From: Hygrophila difformis
Taxonomy: Eukaryota > Streptophyta > Magnoliopsida > Lamiales > Acanthaceae
Reading direction: 5' to 3'
Length of the DNA stretch: 64,000 bases
Assembly: GCA_030278955.1 (NCBI GenBank)
Contig: JAOANR010000001.1
Span: 6,994,874 to 7,058,873 of the forward strand
Every line of letters starts with the position of its first letter. Positions within the stretch are counted from its first letter, which is position 1. A model generated the notes under the pieces. That model saw only the letters and a program-made list of their open reading frames with translations. It was not told the DNA's origin and ran no database searches. Of the stretch, positions 36,601 to 46,900 are shown in pieces. A program made the position numbers and the translations under genes.

Positions 36601-39269
36601 TGCTTTAGATAAGCGGGACAGTCGTAATTTGATGGTCTTGTTGTAGGGAATGGCCAGATAAACTAATTCAATGGTGGAACCAAGGTTCCCTTCGTGTATT
36701 TGTTAAAATTAGATATTTTGAACATTTGATTTGATTTAGTTCTTGCATACCTTAAGAATATTTGCTTTGGCGTTTTGTCCTGAAAATACCACCACCTCTT
36801 CCTATGAGGTTGTTTACATATATTGCGTTCAATTTTACTTCTATATATGCAACATCTATTTTCGATAAATGGTTGTACTTTCTGATTGTGGAACTAAGAC
36901 AAGGATGTTTGCAGGTTGATTTCTATCTACACAATGAGGAAGAGATACAATTTAAGACAATTATCTGGGAGAAAATGAATAAAGAATATATTGAGGTATG
37001 TGATTTTCTTCTTCTTCTTCCCTTTTTTCTTTTTTTTTTTTTAAATCCAATATTTCGTGAACTAAGTGACTCTTTTAAAATTTGAACTGGTATTTATAAG
37101 GTAGACATTGAAGTTTCATGCGTAGTGATATGAGAAAAGTTGATGATGTCATTACATAACTTTCCTCAATGCCATTCTATCTGGTTCTAAACTATAGGTT
37201 ATATACTGAATTTTAAAATCACTAATGAATTTTCAATATTGACTGAAATGAATATATGTGGGTCTTTGAACAGGATTCGAACTGTGAATCTGTATGAGAG
37301 TTCTTTCTATATCCATTTTAAAACATTGTTAAATAATTGCATAGAGTATCTTTGTCTTCCCTATTAGTGTCATACTGTTGCCAAGGTTGTGTTACTTTCA
37401 TACTTCAATAAGACTTGAGAATAAACTGTTCATTTTCACTATATACAGAGTCAGAAGGATGGAAATTGATACATACATTTATAAGCTCTACATGTAGGTT
37501 ATTTATTTATCTCACAGAAAGTATATCTGTATTCAACTCAACAGGAACAGGCAGCTAAAGAAGCTGAAGCACTAGCTGAAAAGAAAGCTTATGAAGAAGC
37601 TTTTGCAAACTGTTCTGAGGATGTAAAAGCAGTACAAAAGCTTGCTGCAGCAGCAGCTGCAGCTGTTGCAAAGTCGAAGAAGGTGCACCCCACCCCCCTT
37701 GCAATTGCGTTTGTTAATATTCTGAAATAGTCAGTTTACGGTTTTTACCTAGAAATTCATGTCATCACTAGGAAATTGTGTTGCTAACAACTGTTTTGAA
37801 CTGCCTTGCAGGAAAAACGACTAAAGAGAGCTGCAGAGTTAAAAACTTCTGATCCAGCTCAGACAGCTGCAGAAGCGACAAAGAAAGTGCTTGATAAGAA
37901 GGTAAGTTCTGGTGGAAGCAACTTGATTTCCAAGCTCTCAAGGAATTTATGTACTGGACATATGACACCTACTTATTTTGCTTATGTGCTTCTCACTGTT
38001 GGAGGTTATCCAATTGCCGTGTAAAGCCCTTAAAACAAGGAACTTTCTAGATAAATAAATTTATGAAGTTTTGCACAAAAAACTGAAATATTTGGATAGG
38101 GTCATAGAGATTTGAAATTTCATATCACAAGACATTGGACTAGGGCACAGCTGACTGTTTGGAGGCAATAGAGTTTGAAAATATGGATTTCAAAGAATAT
38201 AGAGGAAAACCTATGAAAGCATGTATAAGTTCTATTGAAAAGTTTAACAAATGATTGCTCTAGCCAAAATGTTGCTTGCACTTCTAATGGTGGACTGCTC
38301 ACTTTTTCTCGGATTATAGTAGAAGGCTGAAAGCTACCAATGTGAACATCATGATAATATTTAGGCAAGAAAAAGAATATGTATTGGCACTGCTTCCATA
38401 GTTATATTTGGTTTCCATTCTCCTAAATTGACTAACAACCATCATTTTGCAAGAGGTTTTTGCAAGTTGCCAGTGACCAGTGTCACAGTCCTAGAGGATT
38501 GGTCTGATATTTTTGAGTGAATAATTATATTTTTGCACCTATTACTGATATTCTGAAATGTGACATTGCGACTATTGAACAGAGACTGAGTTCCAAAATC
38601 AGATATGATGTCCTTGAGAAGCTTTTTGAGGATTCTGTAAGTACTTCTTTCTTGGAATTTTTTTTTTTTCCATTTCAAGTGAGGCAATCATTTTGGCCTG
38701 CATATCAAGCCAACTGTTGCCCTTGATTTGTATTCGCCTTCATGTCAACATTACTGAATGCTCGCTCGTTCATGCAACACTACTGAAAATTATCCTTCTG
38801 AGTAGGAAGAAAATTTATGACTGTTTACAGCCATGACCATTAAAGTTTATATCGATTCTTTTGTAAGAGAACTAAGTGAAATGCCCGAACCCTTCAGACT
38901 GCGCCTCTCACTTCCGTGTGGGTGCATTCATCATTTGTCTTTGAAATGAGAAGTGCACTCTACGAATACAATAATATACACAGGCGCTCACACATAACAT
39001 GTACTTTTTGACTGGATTAAATTGGGGATCTCATATGTATGCGCATCTTAATGTGGTTCCTTGTGGTATAGGAAAATCCTGAAAAGATGAAAAAGCGAAA
39101 AATGGGAGTGGGAGAGGCAGAAGGGGAAGAAGATGACGGGTATTCTAACAAGGGAGGAGAAGAAGGTGAAGAGGGTGAAGACGAGCAGCATGACATTGAT
39201 GATCATGCCTACTCTCATTTTGTAGAACAAGAACTTGATTACGATGATCATTTTGAAGATTTCTATTAG
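28299..39269 (+). CDS. BRF1: BRF1, TFIIB-related subunit of RNA polymerase III factor TFIIIB
   Basis: Nineteen exons: 28299-28354, 28513-28594, 29518-29593, 30182-30267, 30350-30426, 30869-30925, 31475-31587, 32950-33038, 33110-33196, 33453-33533, 34346-34513, 34589-34753, 35920-35992, 36101-36198, 36915-36995, 37545-37682, 37812-37901, 38583-38636, 39072-39269. They total 1869 nt (622 residues) with every junction in frame. The N-terminus is a TFIIB-type zinc ribbon (C3, C6, C21, C24: MWCRSCAKN then CCPHCGRVLDED). Two cyclin-like TFIIB repeats follow at about 85-270 (RNFTRGRRKEQVEAACLYIA; RTALHIVASMKRDWMQTGRK; GLCGAALYIAALSHGLKCSK). Residues about 437-530 match the Brf1 TBP-binding region (VDFYLHNEEEIQFKTIIWEK). 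The C-terminus is acidic. BRF1 acts in the nucleus, bridging TBP and Pol III at tRNA and 5S promoters. It appears intact, with large, MITE-bearing introns. Confidence 0.95.
28391..28418. repeat. GT/GC microsatellite in BRF1 intron 1
   Basis: A run of alternating TG followed by GCGCGC in the first BRF1 intron. Simple repeat, no assigned role. Confidence 0.8.
29083..29351. mobile_element. Stowaway-like MITE in BRF1 intron 2
   Basis: Starts CTCCATCCGTCCCAGCCAAC and ends GTTAAGTGGGACGAAGGGAG, with TA at 29081-29082 and 29352-29353. Entirely within the intron between exons 2 and 3, so the coding sequence is not affected. Confidence 0.85.
30659..30689. repeat. (TA)n microsatellite in BRF1 intron 5
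   Basis: An uninterrupted AT dinucleotide run of about 14 units between exons 5 and 6. Confidence 0.9.
34787..34819. repeat. Poly-C tract in BRF1 intron 12
   Basis: A run of C interrupted once by A, 33 bases after exon 12. It lies directly before the MITE at 34833 and would be G-rich on the opposite strand. Its length is likely unstable. Confidence 0.85.
34833..35166. mobile_element. Stowaway-like MITE in BRF1 intron 12
   Basis: Starts CTCCCTCCATCTCACTTAGC and ends GAGGCACTGGACGGAGGGAG, TA at 34831-34832 and 35167-35168. The interior is more A-rich than the other copies and lacks the 'gatctcactt' segment, so it is probably a different subfamily. Confidence 0.75.
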
Positions 39270-39574
39270 TTTATTTTAAAAAAATATATATATAATTTCG
39301 ACGAGAGTTATTAATATTCTATATCCATGGTAAATGTTCTAGTCATTCTCAACCATTTAAAACTCGGAATACCCATCATTAAAATTTAATTTATAAAATT
39401 TTGGAATAAGAATTTAGCCTAGTGGTTCAAGTCAGTTTGAACAGTCATTTACTTCAAACAATAAGTTGGAGGCTGTCCAGCAAAATAATACTATATCATT
39501 TGAGTTTGTAGCATGAGGCCTATTATTAAAATTTGTACGTATTTGAAACTTAAAGCTAATTTATAAGTATATAC

Positions 39575-39608
<34 letters not shown>

Positions 39609-39626
39609 GGCAACAAGATACATATA
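39270..39626. other. BRF1 3' flank with an AT microsatellite
   Basis: Presumed 3' UTR then spacer. A perfect (AT)n run of about 12 units lies at 39580-39604. Nothing else is recognisable. Confidence 0.5.
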
Positions 39627-39628
39627 TA

Positions 39629-39851
39629 CTTCATCCGTTTTTTATTTTTGTTACGGCTCCACAGTATATGTAGTTCGGTACAAGTAAAAGTTCGAATTTT
39701 CATATCTAAAAATTACAAGATGAGATGAATCTAACAAGATTCCACTTGGCTATATTTTTAATTTATATAACTACGATAAAAATTGAACTCAAAGTCTTCC
39801 AAGGAATAGTAAAACAATTTGGTTTGTAGCAACAATAAAAAACGGAGGAAG
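39629..39851. mobile_element. Stowaway-like MITE (223 bp)
   Basis: Starts CTTCATCCGTTTTTTATTTT and ends AATAAAAAACGGAGGAAG, TA at 39627-39628 and 39852-39853. Internal segment 'aacaagattccacttggcta' present. Confidence 0.85.
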
Positions 39852-40162
39852 TACACTTTTATCATACCTATATCTATATGTACAAAATATATGTTTTTTT
39901 CAATGCATTTTTTTTTGGTATTTCATGATGATTGAAATTTAAAATATTGTAACAAGCTAAAGTTTCAATACAATAAATTCGAAATAAAGTACTTTAAAAT
40001 TTATTATCGACCTATTAAACTATTAAATGTAATTGAGTTAATTTTATAAATTTAAATTTAATTTATAATAAAAATATAAATATAAATGTAGAGAGAACCA
40101 ATCATAATAAATAAAATTTTATTGTCTTTTTTATGGCTTCATCTCATAAAAAAATCATAATA

Positions 40163-40370
40163 AATAAAAAGTGGAAATGGGGACTTGATCTAGTGGGAAT
40201 GGTGACTTGACCTAATGGTCATGTTCCCTAACTTTCAACCTTATGGTTTAGGGTTCGATTCTCACCCGGTCTCATATCCCTCACTTTTATTTTCCTTTGT
40301 AATTTATGTGACTTGGGCTCTCACATACCTTGTCGACACATGAATGCCAATGTTTACCTAAAAATTGATA
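40163..40370 (+). mobile_element. Possible tRNA-derived SINE fragment
   Basis: A box-B-like GGGTTCGATTCT lies at 40251-40262, and a box-A-like GACCTAATGG about 40 bp upstream, the spacing expected of a Pol III internal promoter. The box-A segment is partly duplicated (GACTTGATCTAGTGGGAATGG then GACTTGACCTAATGG). There is no clear A-tail or target duplication, so this is a tentative call. Confidence 0.35.
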
Positions 40371-40542
40371 CTATATTTAACATATTTGAGGAACATCTTA
40401 ATCTTAATGTGATTAAAAATATACTATTAGATTTTTAGCGTCCCTTCACCCAAAAAAAATAAAAATAAAAATAAAAAAATATATGAGATTTGAAACAGAT
40501 AGTTTGAGCCTAAATATATACTCCCCTCCATGCAAAATAGTA

Positions 40543-40996
40543 CTCCCTCCGTCCCATTAAAAGTGGCCACTATTCCTTTTTGGGGTGTCCCATTAAAAGT
40601 GGCCACTTTCCCTTTTAAGTAAATTAGATTAACATAAACATGATTAAAAACCCCACAATAATGACAATTGTACTTTCTGCATAAAGCTCCTACATATGTT
40701 TAACCATTAATATCTCAAAATGGGTATAAATAAAAATTATATAAAATATATATTCTAAAACTATACGATTAGACGATTCCAACAAGATCACACTTGACTA
40801 TTTTTGTCTTTCTACATCATTTAGATAACATTAAGTCAAAGTTAAATAATAAATATGATTAAAAGTCAAATGTAACCATTATAAATTAGATGGATGAATT
40901 AGTCAAATTTACTCACACCACTTTAACTACTAAATCCCACTACCTAAATTCCTGTGCCCAAAAGAAAAGGGGCCACTTATATTGGGACGGAGGGAG
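40543..40996. mobile_element. Long Stowaway-like MITE (454 bp)
   Basis: Starts CTCCCTCCGTCCCATTAAAA and ends TATATTGGGACGGAGGGAG, TA at 40541-40542 and 40997-40998. The left end has two tandem copies of 'cccattaaaagtggccact', like the long copies at 14536, 16026 and 41127. Confidence 0.85.
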
Positions 40997-41126
40997 TAGT
41001 AGGATAAATTAGATGTAACAGAGATTTGAAACAGATTTAGTTTGAGCCTAAAGATAAAATAGTAGTAGTATAAATTAAATGTGTTACACCCTCTAATCGC
41101 ATACTAGTATATGTTTATATTTTATA

Positions 41127-41608
41127 CTCCCTCCGTCCCACGAAGTTTGAACCCTATTCCTTTTTGGGGTGTCCCACGAAGTTTGAACCCTTTCCGTTTT
41201 TAGAAAAATTAAATTAATATAAGTTTGATTAGAATCTTAATTATTGTCAAATCCCATTAAAAATACTTACTTTTACTATTCTGCACAAATTCCAATGCAT
41301 TATTACTTTCCTACACAAAGTCCCTTATATTTCTTTAACTCTTAATATTACAAAATTGATACAAATAAAAATTGTATAAAATATATATTCTAAAACTACA
41401 CGATTAGACGATTCTAACAAGACCACATTTGAATATTTTTCTCAAATTACATCACTACGATAATATTAAGTCAAAGTTAAACAATAAACAATATCAAAAT
41501 TCATTATAATCTTAAACACAAATACCCACACCACTTTAACTACTAAACTCCACTACCTAAATTACCGTGCCCAAAAGAAAGGCTTCAATCTTCGCGGGAC
41601 GGAGGGAG
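41127..41608. mobile_element. Long Stowaway-like MITE (482 bp)
   Basis: Starts CTCCCTCCGTCCCACGAAGT and ends CTTCGCGGGACGGAGGGAG, TA at 41125-41126 and 41609-41610. The left end duplicates 'cccacgaagtttgaaccct'. The interior is alignable by eye with 16026-16513, so the two are of one subfamily. Confidence 0.85.
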
Positions 41609-41751
41609 TATAACTTTTAGTAAGATATTATACGTTAAATGGGAATATATTTTAAAGCCAAAAAAAAAAAGAAAAAAAAAAGGCCAATCAGAGAGGGATG
41701 TTGTATTCATTCGTGTTTCGTAACTCCTCCTCCTTCGTCATCATTCACTAA

Positions 41752-42213
41752 GGGCCCGTTTGGATTGGCTTTTAAAAAAAGCAGAAGCCAAAAGCAGAAG
41801 CAGAAGTGAAAGCCAAAAGCAGAAGCAGCTAACTTTTGTGTTTGGATGGAATGTTTAAAAAGCAGCTTTTTTTTCAATAGTGTGTTTGGATGTATAAAAG
41901 TGAAAAGTGCTTTTGAAATGTGTAAATTACCAAAAAGGATATGCTATTTATATATGATAGTATATATTTATAGTGTAATTTAAATAAATTAATAGGGGCA
42001 TTTATGACTCTGCACACATTACTAGGTGCTTTTGGCTTCTGCTTTTCGGAGAAGCACCACCTGGGCTGCTTCTCCCAGAAGCACTTTTGCAGCTTTTCGA
42101 GGTGCTTTTGCTTTTTCTAAAAAGCCAAAACAAACACTCTTTTTCCTTCAAAAGTGCTTTTGGCAGAAGCAAAAGCCAAAAGCACTTGGAAAAAAGCCAA
42201 TCCAAACAGGCTC
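41752..42213. mobile_element. PIF/Harbinger-like MITE (462 bp)
   Basis: Starts GGGCCCGTTTGGATTGGC. The right end, read inward, is GAGCCTGTTTGGATTGGC. The 3-bp duplication TAA lies on both sides (41749-41751 and 42214-42216). Subterminal DNA is full of AAAGCAGAAGC / GCTTCTGCTTTT repeats in opposite orientation at the two ends. Noncoding; the open frames inside are repeat by-products. Confidence 0.85.
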
Positions 42214-42317
42214 TAACTCACTACAGTTGAATCTTGAAAGCAGGCTCCCATAAAATCATAAATGTGGAGTATGTAATAGAAGTATTTTAATTTAATACTC
42301 CATATTATTACCGTACA

Positions 42318-42524
42318 CTTCCTCCGTTTTCCATATTGGGTTTACTATTCACAAATACCATAAAATATAGCTAAACGAGATCTTATGAAATTCGTCTCGT
42401 TTTGTAATTTTTAGTATCGAACTTTTAAAATTTTTACTTATACTAAATTTAAATTATTAATAATTTTGAAAGATGTATTGGACTGAACACTGAGGGGTCC
42501 GACACAATTAAAAAACAAAGGAAG
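42318..42524. mobile_element. Stowaway-like MITE, partly decayed
   Basis: Starts near TTCCTCCGTTTTCCATATTG and ends AATTAAAAAACAAAGGAAG followed by TA. Internal segment 'aaacgagatcttatgaaatt' shared with the family. The left boundary is blurred by one or two changed bases. Confidence 0.65.
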
Positions 42525-42530
42525 TATATA

Positions 42531-42796
42531 CTCCCTGGTCCCATGTAACATGTCTTTGTTTGATTTTTTTTGGCATTGTTCATTATTCAATTTTGACTCA
42601 ATTTTGTTGTAAGTATATACTTCTATTTAGAAAAAAAATAGTCGAGTTGGGTCTTGTTAGAATCGTATGATCATGTAGTTTAGAATACATATTTTACATA
42701 AATTTTCATTGTACATAAATGTTAAAATATTAACGATTGAAAAATGCATTAGATTGTGTGCAGAAGTCAAATAAGACAAATTAAATGGGACACATA
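42531..42796. mobile_element. Stowaway-like MITE adjacent to the previous copy
   Basis: Starts CTCCCTGGTCCCATGTAACA with TA at 42529-42530 and ends around AAATTAAATGGGACACATAG. It lies only 6 bp from the preceding MITE and closely resembles the intronic copy at 29083-29351. Confidence 0.65.
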
Positions 42797-42850
42797 GATT
42801 TTCATTGACACGCTCACACCTTTGTTTTATTAATAAATAAAAAAGAAATT

Positions 42851-43116
42851 CTTTCTATGTTTTTGAAAGTATTTGATGGGCCCACATATCACGCAAATTG
42901 ATGATATTTTAAATCATAAATAACTCAAATTTAGTACAAGTAAAAATTCTAAAAGTTCGATATTTAAAAACTACATACGAGACGAATCTAACAAGATCTT
43001 ACTTGACTATATTATATTATTATAACTTATATAATTATGATAAAACTTTAAGTGAAAGTCTGTATGTGAATAGTGACAACTAACTAAATGGAAACAACTT
43101 TAAAGAAGGGATGTAG
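42851..43116. mobile_element. Stowaway-like MITE, decayed ends
   Basis: Left end CTTTCTATGTTTTTGAAAGT, right end ACTTTAAAGAAGGGATGTAG then TA. The internal segment 'aacaagatcttacttgacta' identifies the family. The left TA is mutated. Confidence 0.55.
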
Positions 43117-43118
43117 TA

Positions 43119-43932
43119 ATAAATAATTTAATTAAAAAGAAACTGAAGAAGTCAGCGCGCGTGCTGCCACGCGTCAAAGTACAGCGTCAATTGATTGAAA
43201 CAAAAGCCGTTGGAACAGAAGTGTTCACCGCTGTTAAACAGCAAACAAATTTACAGTTATTCCCAAATCCAGAATTTAGATACATATCTTTATTTGTCAT
43301 TTGTTTCAAATTTAAACTTTAGTTCGCAAAGAATATTCCATTTCTTTTCGCCGTAAAATTTCAAGATTTGTTGTGCAGTTGTGTCTTCGGCCCAGCAAGG
43401 CCTTGATATTCACCTGAATTTGTGGGATTGTGCTCAAAGGTTACCGCTTTACTGTATTTTTTAAGATGTGAAATCTTTTGTGACTCATTGAATTACTAAT
43501 AGTTAAGGGACGAAATCTTCTCTTTCGTTCTCCCCCATCGGTAAATTTATTTTGTTCCTCTCCGTACTTGTTTTGTAGTCATCCTGTTGAGCTGCAGAGA
43601 TCCCACAAACCGATCTAATTTCCTCAATTCGAGTCGAGCCCCGGAAAGATTGTATTGTATTCTATTCTTAAAATTTTTGGGTGTTTTCTGCTGTTGGTTT
43701 ATTTTATAATTTTGGTTGGTGAAGAAATCTAAGTTTGAAACCTGATCAGGACAATTCATTTGTTGGGTTTTTCTTTTTTCTCTCTGTTTTTTGGGGGGTT
43801 TTCAATCTCTTTTTTTGTGAGGCGGGCCTTTCATATTTTTGGGGAAAGGTAAACGGTGCGACTAAAAAGCCAACTTTGGGGGAGGCTTATATTGTCGGGA
43901 CTCCTATTCTGTTCTCTTCTTAGTTTCGTATA
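43119..43932 (+). promoter_or_regulatory. Promoter and probable spliced leader of the CW-domain gene
   Basis: GC-richer sequence at 43150-43200, then a likely leader exon around 43380-43440. The leader could splice at AAAG|GTTACC (43439) into a leader exon before the ATG at 43933. This is inferred from composition and consensus only. Confidence 0.35.
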
Positions 43933-46900
43933 ATGATTTCTGTGGGTAGTTGGGATGGGAGCAAGAGTTTAGAGTTAGAATTCGGCATGGAGGAGACAGA
44001 GGTTGAAGAGGGAGAGGCTTGCAGTAATCGTGATGGAGATAGAGATTCCACCATTGACCCTGATGTGGCTTTCTCTTACATTGTATGGATCTTCTCTACA
44101 TTTTAATTTTACGTTTAAATATGTTATTTATTGATGTTAATGTTATGCTAGTTTGTAATGCAGTAGAATCAATTTAGACTTGTTTCTTAGGTTCTGAGGT
44201 GATGTAGTTGTTAATGTTAATTGATGAGCTAAGCCTGATTTTGTGTTGGGGCTGGTGGATAGGATATCTAGCTTGCCGACTTTGTTATGGGATGGGCACT
44301 TGCACATTCTATATGGATTTTATGTATAATTTGGAAAAACTATTCCTGACCTTGGAATCACTGGCTACTAGTTTTGTTTTGTTTTGTTTTTTGTTTTTTT
44401 TTTTTTTTTGTTTCTTTTTTTTGGGGTTACAAAAAAGCAACTGTAAAGCAGAGTGCACATAAATGATGTACGCAATGCTCTTTTTATTCGTGCATTCTTG
44501 AAATATACAGACAAAGTTAGAGTTAGGGAGGAAGGATTGGTTGCATCTGTCGGGATTATGAAATTATGAATCTTAGATTCTTAGTTAATGTGTGTATTGT
44601 GGATGTTGAAACTTAAAATCTTTACTAATTTATGATATTGTGAAGGGGGAGAAACTTCAAAAGTATTTGGGGCACCATCAAAAAGATTTTGAAGGCGGCG
44701 TTTCAGCTGAGAATTTGGGTATGTTCGAACAGGGCCTTTGACACTAACCGGCGTATTATTATTCTGGCTTTGAATGTGAAGTATTGACTAGAAATTTAAA
44801 TATGTTGCAGGCGCAAAATTTGGTGGCTATGGTTCATTTCTACCTACCTATCAGCGGACCCCGTCCTGGTCCCAAGCAAAGAGTCCAGCAACAGTCCACG
44901 ACTACAATTTGGCAAGATCCCCTACAAAGCTAAATTCAGAGTTGCAGGTCTGTACATCAAATAATCCATTTAGTTAAACAAGAATATATAACCTTTAAGG
45001 GCAGATGTTTAGTTATACTTGGGTAATTTAACTTGTCTTTCTCAGGATCAAAAACAAAACCCTTTTGCTTCATGTAGAGAATCTCCTTCAGCAAGATCTT
45101 GTGATGCTTCAGGGAAAGTAATGCCAGTTGGACTTCCCTTGAAGAGCAAGGGGTATGTGCAATCAAATCATGTTGAGGAACCCACCTTAAAAAGTGAAGC
45201 TATCAAGAACCAAGTAAACCCTTCCAAGCAGAGGACCTTGAAGGTTCGGATCAAACTTGGGTCTGAAGATTTGTCGTCACAAAAGAATGCTGAACTCTAT
45301 AGTGGGCTTGGTCTTGTTGTCTCTCCATCGTCTTCACTGGAAAACAGTCCTGCAGCTAATGTAGAGATAGGTGCTAACCGCTTGCATACACCACATGAAT
45401 CACCCACCAGTATCCTTGAGGTGAATTATCGTTCCTCTAATCAATGTTGATTACTTAGAATACTGAATGATAATGAAGCTCATTTTTTGTATATTTGACC
45501 TTTTCATTCCTGCTATGTTGGAGCAGATTATGACATCCTATCCTGGGGACCTGCTATTGTCTCCTTTGCAAGAGGATCTGATTTGTGTAGAGTGTGAAAA
45601 TGAACATGTGGATAACAAGATGGCCATGGAAACACCGACATTATTAGAGAATGGATTTCATTACAGCAAGAGCAATCAGAAAGTTGTAGAACTGAAAAAG
45701 TTGAAGTCAAGTGGAAAGGATGACAGTTTCACCATTGAATTAGCTGGTGCAAGAAACAATAGTGATAAAGACAATGGTGCTTCTCTCCTGAAGAAAGGCA
45801 TCGAAATTGACATGACTGAAGAACTTCCTTCAAAAGATGTGCCTACATCACTGACACTTCCTTTGAATGCTCAAAATGTTATTGTGAAGACGGAAACCTT
45901 GTCTGCTCAGGAAGATGGCAAATTTGAGAAGTTTGGTGGAAGGGTATGTTCGTTAACTAAGGGTTCTGAATCTAAAAGAGGAAATATTGCGAGTGACATT
46001 GGTTCTGAGTCTATTGACAAATCTGTGGGGATTCTCGGAGATGCAAAAATTGAAAGTGAGGGTAATGAATCAGTTTTAGGGGAAATGGCATCTTTAGGAG
46101 GGGTGAAGGATTCTCAAAATCTGAAGAAAGGAAGCTTGAGTGAAGATTGTGACATATTGAAAGGCGATTGTGATGGTAAAAATTCTGAGTTGCCTATCCA
46201 CAGAGAAACACATCCTAGACTTGATTCTCCTCCGACATCTCCCCTTGGACTCAAGCCAAGTATTGAAGCTCCACCAGGAGCGGTTCCTGTCGACGAAGAA
46301 TTTTGGGTTTCTTGTGATAAGTGTCAAAAGTGGAGGCTTCTTCCACCTGGTACAGATCCCAAGAGTCTTCCTCGTAAATGGGTCTGTAGGATGCTTACCT
46401 GGCTGTAAGTCCTAATGCTTATATACTTATTCTTTTTCTATGATTTGTTGCAGCTGAACAAAATAGTTGGAACAGTTAAATGTCCCAACACTATATAAAT
46501 TGTTGGTTGAAATATTGTCAACATATCGTTTGAATGGTCATAATTAGTTGGATTTATTTTTTGGAGCAAAATTAGAATGTGCTTTTTAGTGTGAATCTCT
46601 GTATAACTGTATGTGTTAAAGTTTCTGAATGTGGTATGTTTTCATTTGCAATTTCATAGGTCTGAAATGAATCGATGTAGCATCCCAGAAAATGAGACAA
46701 CTAATGCCACCAGGATTCTTTACAATCCTGCTGCTGCTGTGGCTTCATCACAAGTAGTCCCAGTAGATGTTAATCACGATACTGCTGTTCAGACTGCAGT
46801 AGTTAATGGGAAGAAAGGAAATTCAGCTGGTTTAGATGGTCCTAATCGCTCTTCAAAATCAGAGACAAAAGTCCTTGCAGCATCTGAAAAAGCAAGCAAT

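Noticed and set aside
39415..39490. tRNA-like start (TTTAGCCTAGTGGTTCAAG)
   Set aside because: Box-A resemblance only; no box B, no cloverleaf and no A-tail.
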